This document shows, piece after piece, positions 42,756 to 51,321 of a DNA stretch of 64,000 nucleotides (the stretch's first letter is position 1; every line of letters starts with the position of its first letter). The DNA is from Arthrobacter saudimassiliensis. GTDB lineage: Bacteria; Actinomycetota; Actinomycetes; Actinomycetales; Micrococcaceae. The notes under the pieces were generated by a model, which was not told the DNA's origin, did not search any database, and was given only the letters and a program-made list of their open reading frames with translations. The DNA lies in the NCBI GenBank assembly GCA_900016675.1, contig LN483071.1, positions 558,001-622,000 of the forward strand. The letters are read 5' to 3'. Position numbers and translations under genes: made by a program.

Positions 42756-44849
42756 TCAGCCTTCGGAGCGCTGCTTCTCGACCAGGGTGAGGACGTCGTA
42801 GGTCGCCACGATCTCGTCGTTCTGGTTGGTCAGCACCGCGTCCCAGGCCACCTCGCCGTACTCGTCGGTCTCGCGCGGGGTGATCTTCTTGGCGGTCAGG
42901 GTGACCCGGATGGAGTCACCGGCCGCCACGGGAGTGATGAAGCGCAGGTTCTCCAGGCCGTAGTTGGCCAGCACCGGCCCCGGAGCCGGCTCCACGAACA
43001 GGCCGGCGCCCCAGGAGAGCAGCAGGTAGCCGTGCGCCACGATGCCGGGGAAGAACGGGTTCGCTTCGGCGGCTTCCTGGTTGGTGTGCGCGTAGAAGGT
43101 GTCACCGGTGCTGTGCGCGAAGGCGGTGATGTCCTCCAGGGTCACCTCGCGCAGGTCCGAGCGGACGGCGTCGCCGATCTTCAGCGTGGCCAGGTCCTTG
43201 CGGAAGGGGTGCACGTCGTCGAACCGGCGGTCCGCGCCGGTGTGCCAGACGCCGGTGATGGCGGTGAGCATGTTGGGTGAGCCCTGCACCGCGGTGCGCT
43301 GCATGTGGTGCAGCACCGAGCGGATGCCGCCGAGCTCCTCGCCGCCGCCGGCGCGGCCGGGGCCGCCGTGGACCAGGTGCGGCACGGGCGAGCCGTGGCC
43401 GGTGGAGGTGCGGGCATCCTCGCGGTTCAGCAGCAGCACGCGGCCGTGGTGGGCGGCGATGCCGGCCAGCAGCTCGCGGGCGGTGTCGGGGTCGTTGGTG
43501 CAGACCGTAGCGGCCAGGGAGCCGGAGCCCATGGCGGCCAGGCGGACGGCGTCGGCGAGGTCGGTGTAGCCGACCACGGAGGCAACGGGACCGAAGGCCT
43601 CCACGGAGTGCAGTTCCTCGGCCTCCCGGTTCTCCCAGGTGAGCAGCACGGGCGCCAGGAACGCGCCGTCGTCGGCCGGTCCGCGGGTGCCGTCGGCGCG
43701 GACAACGTCGGGCGCCTCCAGCGAGCCGTAGGCGATCCGGGCCCCGCCGCCGAGCAGCCGGTTCACCGATTCGCGCACGCCGTCGAGCTGTTCCACGGAG
43801 GCCAGTGCGCCCATGGTGACGCCCTCGCCGCGGGGATCGCCGAGGACGATCCGCTCCTCGATCCGGGCGGCGGCGGCGGAGACGACGTCGTTCACGCGGT
43901 CCGCGGGCACGATGGCGCGGCGGATCGCGGTGCACTTCTGGCCCGCCTTGACGGTGATCTCGGTGACCAGGGACTTCACGAACGCGTCGAATTCCGGGGT
44001 GCCGGGCACGGCGTCGGGCCCCAGGATCGCGGCGTTCAGGGAGTCGGTCTCGCAGGTGAAGCGGACTCCGCCCTCCACCACGTTGACATGGGACTTCAGG
44101 CGGTTGGCGGTGGAGGCCGAACCGGTGAAGGAGACCATGTCCCGGTAGTCGAGGTGGTCGAGCAGGTCGCGGGCGGACCCGGAGATCAGCTGCAGCGAGC
44201 CGGCGGGCAGGATGCCGGATTCGGTGATCATCTTCACCACTTCGGCCGCCAGGTACCCGGTGGGGGTGGCCGGCTTCACGATGGTGGGCACGCCGGCGAT
44301 GAAGGCCGGGGCGAGCTTTTCCAGCATGCCCCAGACCGGGAAGTTGAAGGCGTTGATCTGCACGGTGACGCCGGGGATGCGGGTGTAGATGTGCTCGCCG
44401 ATGAAGGAGCCGTCCTTGGACAGCTGCTCGATGGCGCCGTCGATGATCACCGTGGAGTTGGGCAGTTCCCGCCGGCCCTTGGAGCTGAAGGTGAACAGGA
44501 CGCCGATGCCGCCGTCGATGTCCACCATGGAGTCACCCTTGGTGGCGCCGGTGCGGGCGGAGACCTCGTACAGCTCGGCCTTGCGGGCGTTCAGGTACTG
44601 CGCCAGCTCCTTAAGCTTCAGGGCGCGCTGATGGAAGGTCAGGGCGCCAAGTTCGCGCTGGCCCACGGTACGGGCGTGTTCGACGGCGGCGGCCAGGTCG
44701 AGGCCCTCGGAGCTGACCAGGGCGAGGGTTTCGCCGGTGCTGGCGTCCCGGACTTCGGCGGGAGCGGAGACCTGGCTGCGCTCGGGGGTCCACCAGGCGT
44801 CCTGGACGAAACTGGGAACGATCTGCACGTCAACGGCTGTTGCGGTCAT
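42756..44849 (-). CDS. paaZ: Bifunctional oxepin-CoA hydrolase / aldehyde dehydrogenase PaaZ
   Basis: A 697-residue fusion enzyme. The N-terminal aldehyde dehydrogenase (about 1-520) has SGSARDLLDHL and FTGSASTANRL in the cofactor region and the catalytic cysteine in KAGQKCTAIRR. The C-terminal MaoC-type hydratase (about 545-697) has TGDTFYAHTNQEAAEANP with the catalytic Asp and His, and GIVAHGYLLLSWGAGLF. It opens the oxepin ring and oxidises the resulting aldehyde. The ATG at 44849 matches the family start. A PaaR operator lies about 80 bp upstream. It forms its own transcription unit, convergent with paaR. Confidence 0.95.
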   Translation of the reverse strand: MTATAVDVQIVPSFVQDAWWTPERSQVSAPAEVRDASTGETLALVSSEGLDLAAAVEHARTVGQRELGALTFHQRALKLKELAQYLNARKAELYEVSARTGATKGDSMVDIDGGIGVLFTFSSKGRRELPNSTVIIDGAIEQLSKDGSFIGEHIYTRIPGVTVQINAFNFPVWGMLEKLAPAFIAGVPTIVKPATPTGYLAAEVVKMITESGILPAGSLQLISGSARDLLDHLDYRDMVSFTGSASTANRLKSHVNVVEGGVRFTCETDSLNAAILGPDAVPGTPEFDAFVKSLVTEITVKAGQKCTAIRRAIVPADRVNDVVSAAAARIEERIVLGDPRGEGVTMGALASVEQLDGVRESVNRLLGGGARIAYGSLEAPDVVRADGTRGPADDGAFLAPVLLTWENREAEELHSVEAFGPVASVVGYTDLADAVRLAAMGSGSLAATVCTNDPDTARELLAGIAAHHGRVLLLNREDARTSTGHGSPVPHLVHGGPGRAGGGEELGGIRSVLHHMQRTAVQGSPNMLTAITGVWHTGADRRFDDVHPFRKDLATLKIGDAVRSDLREVTLEDITAFAHSTGDTFYAHTNQEAAEANPFFPGIVAHGYLLLSWGAGLFVEPAPGPVLANYGLENLRFITPVAAGDSIRVTLTAKKITPRETDEYGEVAWDAVLTNQNDEIVATYDVLTLVEKQRSEG

Positions 44850-44925
44850 CTTTGACGGGCCCTTTCGGAACGGGACGGTTTCCGGCCTTCGGTGCGGCAG
44901 CCCAGGGCTGCACGGGACACAGATA

Positions 44926-44947
44926 ACTGACCGGACGGTCGGTAATA
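44926..44947 (-). promoter_or_regulatory. PaaR operator, paaZ promoter
   Basis: On the minus strand the core is TTACCGACCGTCCGGTCA, the most symmetrical of the four sites and close to the ACCG...CGGT palindrome described for corynebacterial PaaR. A TTATCT hexamer that could be the -10 follows. Confidence 0.75.
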
Positions 44948-45105
44948 AAGTCCAGCGTACCGTACCCCGGCGTGGCGCACACCACTGTGGTCGATGGTTT
45001 CGGTTCAAGGGTTTCGCTGCCCGGTCGCGAGGCACCGTCTGGCAGCGCCCCTGCCCGGGCGCTAGCGTTGGTCCTCCCCCGCACCCGCTGCCCCCGGAGG
45101 TTCCC

Positions 45106-46014
45106 ATGGCACCCGGATTCCTGCGCCGCCCCCGCCTGGCCGCCGCCGTCGTCCTTCTGGCCCTGCTGGCGGGGCCGGCTCCGGCCGGCGCCGCCCCGGA
45201 GCGCGGAGGGAGGGGCGACGACGGCGGGCACCACCCGCGCGGCCGCACCGTCGACTACGTGGCCCTCGGCGATTCATACGCCTCGGGCTACGGCGGCAGC
45301 GACGTCGTCGCCGAATGCGGCCGCACGGCGTTCGGCTACCCGGCTCTGCTGGACGCCCTGCACCGGGTGGACCTTCAGGCCGACGCCACCTGCGCCGGCG
45401 CGACGGCGCTGGCTACCGACCCAGCCCCGCCTGCCGGGCCCGTGGACCTGCCGCAGCAGATCGACACCGTACTGGCCCGGGGCCAGCTGCACCGCGGCAC
45501 AGATCTGGTCACCGTGACCATCGGCGGCAACGATGTGCGCTTCGGAGACGTCGTTGCGGCGTGCGCGGGTCCCGGACTTCCCGCGACCTGCGCCCCGGCG
45601 ATTACCGGGGCCCGGGAGTATGCCCGGACCGTCCTGGCCCCCGGCCTTGCCGCCTCCCTGCAGCGCCTCCGGGACGCAGCCCCGCAGGCCGAACTCGTGG
45701 TCACCGGCTACCCGCACCTCTTCGAGGCCGCCGTACCCGGCGCGCTGAGCGTACCCGCCCAGGAACTGTTCAACGCCGGCACCGACGAGCTGAACGCCGT
45801 CATCTCGGCGCAGCTGCCCGGGGACGCAGTCTTCGTGGACGTGGTGGACGAGTTCGCCGGGCACGGCATCGGCTCGCCGGACCCGTGGATCCGACTCGAA
45901 GGCGGGCCGTTCGACCTGCATCCGAACGCCGCCGGCTACGAACAGGGCTACCTGCCGGCCATCCTCGCCGATGCGTCCTTCGACGACCGCCGCGGGCGGC
46001 ACGGCTGCCGCTGA
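45106..46014 (+). CDS. Secreted SGNH/GDSL-family esterase
   Basis: A 302-residue exported hydrolase. The signal peptide spans about 1-30 (LAAAVVLLALLAGPAPAGAA). The catalytic serine is in GDSYASG (55-61), the GGND oxyanion block is near 142, and the catalytic Asp/His lie in DLHPNAAGY near the C-terminus, the layout of actinobacterial SGNH lipases such as the Streptomyces enzymes. Several paired cysteines suggest disulfides. GGAGG precedes the ATG by six bases. A TAGCGT -10-like hexamer is at 45063-45068. Substrate is unknown; an ester or lipid outside the cell is likely. Confidence 0.88.
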   Translation: MAPGFLRRPRLAAAVVLLALLAGPAPAGAAPERGGRGDDGGHHPRGRTVDYVALGDSYASGYGGSDVVAECGRTAFGYPALLDALHRVDLQADATCAGATALATDPAPPAGPVDLPQQIDTVLARGQLHRGTDLVTVTIGGNDVRFGDVVAACAGPGLPATCAPAITGAREYARTVLAPGLAASLQRLRDAAPQAELVVTGYPHLFEAAVPGALSVPAQELFNAGTDELNAVISAQLPGDAVFVDVVDEFAGHGIGSPDPWIRLEGGPFDLHPNAAGYEQGYLPAILADASFDDRRGRHGCR

Positions 46015-46085
46015 GCCGACGTTCCCCGCAGCTGCCGGGCGGCCGGCCGGCGCAGGGCGGCCGGCCGGCTGTGTGCCTGTGCCTG

Positions 46086-46117
46086 CTACAGATACAGGCC
46101 TGCGCCTGTATCTGTAG
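46086..46117. terminator. Perfect hairpin after the SGNH esterase gene
   Basis: Perfect 14-base arms (CTACAGATACAGGC and its complement) around CTGC, 72 bases past the esterase stop and within a run of GCCTGTGCCTG repeats. It is likely to end the esterase transcript. Confidence 0.6.
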
Positions 46118-46151
46118 CTGCGTCCGGGCCTGTGCCTGTCCCCAGGTCTCC

Positions 46152-46180
46152 TTTCCGCTGTCGGTGCCCTGCGCTAGAGT
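46152..46180 (+). promoter_or_regulatory. Promoter upstream of the 46396 gene
   Basis: TTTCCG (46152-46157), 17 bases, TAGAGT (46175-46180). The predicted transcript would carry a leader of about 210 bases before the TTG start at 46396. Within it GGCCTGC and GCAGGCC (about 46290-46311) can form a hairpin. Apart from the hairpin at 46086 and this leader, I see nothing in 46015-46395. Confidence 0.4.
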
Positions 46181-46395
46181 GAATCCAGCTTCACGAGATG
46201 TGGCACCCGACGCGCCCGGCGCCGAGGGAAGGCTCCGACCTGCCACACACCAACCCCCTTGTTCGGCGGGTGGTTCGGATGACGAAGCGGCCTGCATTCG
46301 CCGCAGGCCATCCGCCACGGCGCCTCCAAGGCCCCGGTACGGCGGGGGGGCAGCGGCATCCGGCGCAGGCAAGGACAACCCGAAAGGGAATTCTC

Positions 46396-46776
46396 TTGAG
46401 CACCCACCTCCGCTGCCACAGCTACACGCCCGGCCACCGCGTGCACTGGATCCACTTCCGGCGCATGGTCGAGATGGACTACTGGGTCGACGTCGAAGTC
46501 CACGTCGACCGGGACCTGGAACTGATCCACCTGATCCGCGAGGGCAAGCAGCAGCTGCTGTGGTTCCACGACGTCGCCGCGCTCGCCGCGGCGCTGGAGA
46601 TCGCCGTCGACGCACCCCAGTGGTGCCCCCGGTACTCGACGCTGATGGTACCCGGCGGCTTCCAGGGACCCACGGGCAGCTCTTTTTTCTACTTGGCCCG
46701 GCTGGACCGGGTTCACCCCTGCCTGCGCCCGGGCCTCAGCCGATCCGCTGAGGACCAGGTGGCATCGAGTGAGTGA
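46396..46776 (+). CDS. Uncharacterised small cytoplasmic protein
   Basis: A 126-residue protein I do not recognise. It begins STHLRCHSYTPGHRVHWIHF and continues with an acidic and aromatic stretch (DYWVDVEVHVDRDLELIHL), a QQLLWFHD segment and a helix rich in alanine. There is no signal or membrane part. I prefer the TTG at 46396, because AGGGA lies upstream at normal spacing. An ATG at 46198 is in frame, but the added 66 residues are arginine/proline-rich and not protein-like. It stands alone, convergent with the tyrosine phosphatase. Confidence 0.55.
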   Translation: MSTHLRCHSYTPGHRVHWIHFRRMVEMDYWVDVEVHVDRDLELIHLIREGKQQLLWFHDVAALAAALEIAVDAPQWCPRYSTLMVPGGFQGPTGSSFFYLARLDRVHPCLRPGLSRSAEDQVASSE

Positions 46777-46833
46777 CCGATCAGTGAGCGGCCGGTAGTT
46801 CGGACGCCGGCGGCGGTCAGCAGGGTTCGGCGG

Positions 46834-47643
46834 TCAGCTGTGTTCGGACGACAGCCGCCCCCGAGTCCGCTGCCGCTGCCGGCCCGCGTCAGGTCCGTGG
46901 TGCGGGTCCGGATCGAGCATCCGGCCCCGCAGCCGGTCCGGCACCCTCGGCCGGACGCCGGCGCTGCGCAGGTACCCCTCGGCGTCGAATCCCTCCAGGG
47001 CTGCGAGCAGCGCCGCCCGTTCGGCCTCCGCGCGGTCATGCAGCTCGGCCGGGGTCAGCGGCCGTTCCCGCGGCGTGCGCTGGCGGGCGTGATGGGCATT
47101 GATGCCACACAGGCCCTGGACGTAGTCCGCGGCGATGGTCTCCGGGGCCGCGCCGGCCAGCTGCAGCAGCAGCATCGCCACCAGGCCGGTGCGGTCCCTG
47201 CCGGCCGAACAGTGGAACACGACGCCGCCGTCGGGCGCCTCGGCGATAGCCTCCGTAACCGCGGCCAGGCGCCGCGGCCAGCGGCGCAGGTTCTCCCGGT
47301 AGAACCGGGGCGAATCCATGTAGGGGCCGGTGAGCGCGGTGAAGTCCGGATCCTGCCAGTCCTGGATCGGCAGGGACAGCCGGCGGAAGCGGGCCTGGAC
47401 GGCGTCGGGCACCTCCGGATCGGTATCCCGGCGGCCCTGCTCCTGCTCGTTCCGCAGGTCGATCACGGTGCGGACCCCGTCCTCCCAGGCCTGGCGCCAG
47501 CCCTGTTCGGTCAGCCACTCCGCGCGGCCCATCCGGATCAGGCGGCCGGGACGGACGCGGCGTCCGCCCGCCACGGGCAGCCCGCCCAGGTCCCGGGCGT
47601 TGACGGCGCCGTCCCAGTGCACGGCACGCTCGGCTGCATCCAT
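46834..47643 (-). CDS. Tyrosine-protein phosphatase (PTP-like)
   Basis: A 269-residue phosphatase of the actinobacterial tyrosine/phosphoinositide type (Y_phosphatase3). The signature loop is HCSAGRDRTG (HCx5R, about 143-152), with the DLGGLPV start (18-24), the TVIDLRNEQE strand and the IQDWQDPDF segment typical of the family. The arginine/histidine-rich tail after about 240 looks disordered. The ATG at 47643 is exactly six bases after TAGGCT (leaderless). It may act on protein tyrosine phosphate or on lipids; nothing here decides. Confidence 0.87.
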   Translation of the reverse strand: MDAAERAVHWDGAVNARDLGGLPVAGGRRVRPGRLIRMGRAEWLTEQGWRQAWEDGVRTVIDLRNEQEQGRRDTDPEVPDAVQARFRRLSLPIQDWQDPDFTALTGPYMDSPRFYRENLRRWPRRLAAVTEAIAEAPDGGVVFHCSAGRDRTGLVAMLLLQLAGAAPETIAADYVQGLCGINAHHARQRTPRERPLTPAELHDRAEAERAALLAALEGFDAEGYLRSAGVRPRVPDRLRGRMLDPDPHHGPDAGRQRQRTRGRLSSEHS

Positions 47644-47649
47644 GCTTCC

Positions 47650-47655
47650 AGCCTA
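47650..47655 (-). promoter_or_regulatory. -10 element of a leaderless phosphatase promoter
   Basis: Minus-strand TAGGCT, six bases (GGAAGC), then ATG 47643. Confidence 0.45.
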
Positions 47656-47737
47656 GGCCGGAAACGCCGGAGCCGTGGCGGGGCGGGGCCCGGCCGGAGA
47701 GCATGGAAGGAAGCGCTGGAAGGGAAAGCGGGGTGCC

Positions 47738-48334
47738 ATGGCGCAGGCCCAGGTGAGATTGTCGTGGCTGCCGGTCGGCGCCGGGGGCCATGTGGTGATT
47801 TACACCAGCCGCTGGTGGGAGCTCCGCCAGGCCCGTCGCGAACACCGGCCTCCGCAGCCGCTCTTTCACGCCGCCCTGGAGGTCGACGCCGGCACGGGCA
47901 CCTGGGTCATCGAAATGGCTCCGGCCTGGGGGCGGCATCGATCACCGCGGGGCGTGGTGGCGACGGGACCGGTCGGGCACCGGATTCTGGCGGTGTCGCC
48001 CCTGTTCCGCTACGAGGTCCGCTGCTGGCCGGGCGGCATCATCGACGACCTGGCCTACGCCGCCGGTGAGCCCGTGGTGTTTCCGCTGTCACCGGCCGAC
48101 GCCGCTGCCCTGCTGCGGCGGACGGTCCAGGTTCCGCTGCATGTGTGGGGCACGCGGATGCCCGGAGGCGACATGTGGAACTCGAACTCCCTGGCGTCCT
48201 GGCTCCTGGAGGGTTCCGGGATCGACGCGGCGGAGCTGCGGCCGCCGGAGGGCGGGCGTGCCCCGGGCTGGGCGGCCGGAGTGCAGGCTGCGCGCCTGCC
48301 CCCGGCCACCGCGCCGGATCAGCTCCAGTCGTAG
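47738..48334 (+). CDS. Uncharacterised protein with a conserved-looking WNSNSLASWLL motif
   Basis: A 198-residue protein I do not recognise. There is no signal peptide. The order of segments (HVVIYTSRWWELR, FHAALEVDAGTGTWVIEM, YEVRCWPGGIID, then GTRMPGGDMWNSNSLASWLL) resembles circularly permuted papain-like folds with a His followed by a C-terminal active helix, but the cysteine expected there is absent, so this is only a weak idea. GGGG precedes the ATG. Its last 16 bases overlap the convergent paaH gene tail to tail. Confidence 0.6.
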   Translation: MAQAQVRLSWLPVGAGGHVVIYTSRWWELRQARREHRPPQPLFHAALEVDAGTGTWVIEMAPAWGRHRSPRGVVATGPVGHRILAVSPLFRYEVRCWPGGIIDDLAYAAGEPVVFPLSPADAAALLRRTVQVPLHVWGTRMPGGDMWNSNSLASWLLEGSGIDAAELRPPEGGRAPGWAAGVQAARLPPATAPDQLQS

Positions 48335-49188
48335 AAACCCTTGCCGGACTTGCGGCCCAGTTCGCCCCGGGCCACCTTGTCCCGCAGGATCTGCGGCGGC
48401 TCGAACCGCGGGCCCAGCGTGGAGGCGAGGTACTCGGAGATCCCCAGCCGCACGTCCAGGCCCACGATGTCGGTGGTCTTCAGCGGTCCGGTGGGGTGCT
48501 TGTAGCCCAGCACCATGGCGTTGTCGATGTCCTCTGCCGACGCCACGCCCTCCTCGACCATCCGCATCGCCTCCAGGGCGATGGCGACGCCGAGCCGGGA
48601 GCTGGCGAAGCCGGGAGCATCGTTGACGACGACGGGCGTCTTGCCCAGGTCCTTCACCCAGGCCGGAGCCAGGGCGGCGAGTTCTTCGGACGTCTGCCGC
48701 CCCAGCACGACCTCGATCAGGGTGGAGGCGGGCACCGGGTTGAAGAAGTGCAGACCGCAGAACCGCTCGGGGCGGGCCAGCTTGTCCGCCAGGTCGGAGA
48801 CGGACAGCGACGAGGTGTTGGACGCCAGCCACGCGGTCCCGCCCAGCTGTTCCTCCACCCGGGTCAGGGCGGAGACCTTCAGGTCGAAGTCCTCCGGAAC
48901 GGCCTCGACCACCAGGTCGCAGCCGGCGAAGGCGGCATAGTCGGTGGACACCGCGAGCCGGGCTTCGAGCTGTTCACGGGTCTCCGTGACGGTGCCCCGC
49001 TCCACGCTCTTGCCCACGGCTGAGGTGACCCGCTCCAGGGCGCCGGCGGCGGCGTCGTCGTCGCGCTCCACCACCGTCACCGTGGCGCCGGAGACCAGGA
49101 AGGCGTGGGCGATGCCCGCGCCCATCCGTCCGCCCCCGAGGACGCCTACGGTTTTCGGAATGGTGCTCGGAATGCTGCTGGATGCCAT
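48319..49188 (-). CDS. paaH: 3-hydroxyacyl-CoA dehydrogenase (PaaH-like)
   Basis: A 289-residue NAD-dependent dehydrogenase of the 3-hydroxybutyryl-CoA type. The NAD motif is GVLGGGRMGAGIA (about 14-26), the catalytic histidine is in GLHFFNPVP, and the C-terminal domain includes VVVNDAPGFASSRL. In phenylacetate breakdown it oxidises 3-hydroxyadipyl-CoA to 3-oxoadipyl-CoA. The ATG shares one base with the paaF stop (TAATG), so the three genes are coupled. Last gene of paaJ-paaF-paaH. Confidence 0.9.
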   Translation of the reverse strand: MASSSIPSTIPKTVGVLGGGRMGAGIAHAFLVSGATVTVVERDDDAAAGALERVTSAVGKSVERGTVTETREQLEARLAVSTDYAAFAGCDLVVEAVPEDFDLKVSALTRVEEQLGGTAWLASNTSSLSVSDLADKLARPERFCGLHFFNPVPASTLIEVVLGRQTSEELAALAPAWVKDLGKTPVVVNDAPGFASSRLGVAIALEAMRMVEEGVASAEDIDNAMVLGYKHPTGPLKTTDIVGLDVRLGISEYLASTLGPRFEPPQILRDKVARGELGRKSGKGFYDWS

Positions 49189-49940
49189 TACTTCTTCTTC
49201 CTTTCCAGGAAAGCCTGCATGCGGTCGAACTTCGCCGGGGATTCGAAGAGGATGCCCTGGGCGAGGGTGTCGATGACGGGGTGCGCCTCCGCCGGCGCGT
49301 GGAACACGGTCTTGGTGATGCGCACGGCCAGCGGATCCTGCTTTCCGATCCGGTCCGCCAGGGCGTTCGCGGCGTCGAGCAGGGCGTCGGGTTCGTGGAT
49401 TTCGGTGATGAGCCGGACGGCGAGGGCCTCCTCGGCGCTCAGCACCCGGCCGGCCAGCAAAATTTCCTTGGCCAGCGGCTCGCCCACGAGCTCCTTCAGC
49501 CGCCAGGTGGCGCCGGCGGCGGCCATGATCCCGAGCCCGGTCTCCGGGTTGCCGATCTTCACCGTCGGCGTGCCGAGGCGGAAGTCGGCGGCGAAGGCCA
49601 GCTCCGCTCCCCCGCCCAGGGCGTAGCCGTCGACGGCGGCGATCACCGGCATGGGCAGCCTGGCGATGCGGTGGAAGATGGTCGAGTTGATGCCGCGCAG
49701 GGCATCTTCCCGGCGGCGCTCGCGCAGCTGGGCGATGTCGGCGCCGGAGGCGAAGATGCCCTCCGAACCGGTGAGGATCAGGACCTTGGGGTTTTCCTCG
49801 AGTTCGGCGCACAAGGCGTGCAGCTCATCGACCATGGCCTGGTCGATGGCGTTGCGCACCTCCGGCCGGTCCAGGACGGCGATGACGCGGTCCTGCTGCT
49901 CGGTGACGCGAAGGGTCGTGAAGGCTGCGAAGTCCGCCAC
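49188..49940 (-). CDS. paaF: Enoyl-CoA hydratase (PaaF-like)
   Basis: A 250-residue crotonase-fold hydratase. Oxyanion-hole segments are FASGADIAQLRE and VDGYALGGGAEL; the catalytic glutamate region reads GNPETGLGIMAAAG, the hydratase pattern, in contrast to the aspartate in the PaaG-like enzyme at 31808. It would hydrate 2,3-dehydroadipyl-CoA. The GTG start comes directly after the paaJ stop. Confidence 0.88.
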   Translation of the reverse strand: MADFAAFTTLRVTEQQDRVIAVLDRPEVRNAIDQAMVDELHALCAELEENPKVLILTGSEGIFASGADIAQLRERRREDALRGINSTIFHRIARLPMPVIAAVDGYALGGGAELAFAADFRLGTPTVKIGNPETGLGIMAAAGATWRLKELVGEPLAKEILLAGRVLSAEEALAVRLITEIHEPDALLDAANALADRIGKQDPLAVRITKTVFHAPAEAHPVIDTLAQGILFESPAKFDRMQAFLERKKK

Positions 49941-51152
49941 TTAGACCGCCTCGAGGAGCATGGCGGTGCCCTGGCCGACGCCCACGCACATGGTGGCAAT
50001 GCCCTTGGACACGCCTTCGCGCTCCATCCGGCCCAGCAGGGTGATGGCGATCCGGGACCCTGAGGAGCCCAGCGGATGGCCGAGGGCGATCGCGCCGCCG
50101 TCGTTGTTCACGATCGACTCGTCCACGCCGAGGCGGCGGATGCAGGCCAGCGACTGGGTGGCGAAGGCTTCGTTGAGTTCGAAGGCGCCGACGGCGTCCA
50201 GCGGGGTGCCGGTGCGCTCGAGCAGCTTCTGCGTGGCCGGCACCGGGCCGATGCCCATGATTTCCGGCGCGACGCCGGCGGACACGCCGTCGACAATCCG
50301 GGCGCGGGGCTTCAGGCCCAGCTTCTCGATGGCGCGTTCCGAGGCGACGATGATGGCGGAGGCGCCGTCGTTCAGCGAGCTGGCATTGCCGGCGGTGACG
50401 ATGCCGCCGGGCTTCACCACCGGGCGCAGCTTGGCGAGCACCTCCATGGTGGTGCCTTCGCGCGGGCCTTCGTCGGTGTCGACGACGGTGTCGCCCTTGC
50501 GGCCCTTGACAGTCACGGGCACGATCTCGTCCTTGAAGTGCCCGGCGGCGATGGCGGCGAGGGCCTTCTCATGGGAGGCGACGGCGAACGCGTCGGCATC
50601 CTCGCGGGAGATGTTGTCGACCGCGGCCAGCTCCTCGGCGGTCTCCGGCATGGAGTACGTCATCTTGCCGTCGCGGGAGAGGTCGCCCTTGCTGAAGCGT
50701 TCGTTGACGAAGCGCCAGCCGATGGCGGTGTCGAAGGTGTCGCCGGGCTTGGCGAAGGCCTTGGACGGCTTCTCCATGACCCAGGGGGCGCGGGACATGG
50801 ATTCAACGCCGCCGGCAATGACGACGTCGGCCGCGCCGGCCTTGATCATGTGCGAGGCCATGATGATCGCGGAGAGGCCGGAGGCGCAGAGCCGGTTGAC
50901 GGTGATGCCGGGCACGGCGTCGGGGAAGCCGGCCAGCAGGGCGGCCATGCGCGCCACATTGCGGTTTTCCTCGCCGGCGCCGTTGGCGTTGCCGAGGATG
51001 ACCTCGTCGACGACGGCGGGGTCCAGGCCTTCCCGGGCCGCGAGCTCGCTGAGCACCAGGCCGGCCAGGTCATCGGGACGGACCGAGGAGAGCCCGCCTC
51101 CGTAGCGGCCCACCGGGGTCCGCACGCCGCCCACCAAAAACGCTTCAGCCAT
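49941..51152 (-). CDS. paaJ: 3-oxoadipyl-CoA thiolase (PaaJ-like)
   Basis: A 403-residue thiolase that cleaves 3-oxoadipyl-CoA to acetyl-CoA and succinyl-CoA. The acyl-accepting cysteine is in NRLCASG (about 89), the histidine in ALGHPLGSSG (about 350) and the second cysteine in TMCVGVGQG (about 390). It heads the operon with paaF and paaH. A PaaR operator lies about 80 bp upstream. General acetyl-CoA acyltransferase is the alternative; operator and neighbours favour PaaJ. Confidence 0.92.
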   Translation of the reverse strand: MAEAFLVGGVRTPVGRYGGGLSSVRPDDLAGLVLSELAAREGLDPAVVDEVILGNANGAGEENRNVARMAALLAGFPDAVPGITVNRLCASGLSAIIMASHMIKAGAADVVIAGGVESMSRAPWVMEKPSKAFAKPGDTFDTAIGWRFVNERFSKGDLSRDGKMTYSMPETAEELAAVDNISREDADAFAVASHEKALAAIAAGHFKDEIVPVTVKGRKGDTVVDTDEGPREGTTMEVLAKLRPVVKPGGIVTAGNASSLNDGASAIIVASERAIEKLGLKPRARIVDGVSAGVAPEIMGIGPVPATQKLLERTGTPLDAVGAFELNEAFATQSLACIRRLGVDESIVNNDGGAIALGHPLGSSGSRIAITLLGRMEREGVSKGIATMCVGVGQGTAMLLEAV

Positions 51153-51231
51153 GTCACTCCTTCGTGCGGGACGCCGGCGGATCCGGCTGCCCAGATGCTT
51201 CTCGGCCGGTTTGGGGCACAGACCCGCCCTT

Positions 51232-51253
51232 ATTTACCGACCATTCGTTCACT
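51232..51253 (-). promoter_or_regulatory. PaaR operator, paaJ-paaF-paaH promoter
   Basis: The core TTACCGACCATTCGTTCA differs from the paaA site by a single base. It lies about 80 bp upstream of the paaJ ATG. Confidence 0.75.
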
Positions 51254-51321
51254 TTAGCGTCCCATTCCGGCGGAGGAGGGTCAACCGCGTGACGCCCGCC
51301 GAAGCCGGAGACGACCACCCC

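Noticed and set aside
46198-46395. ATG 46198 as the start of the 46396 gene
   Set aside because: The added residues are Arg/Pro-rich and unlike the rest, while AGGGA precedes the TTG at 46396. I kept it as an alternative only.
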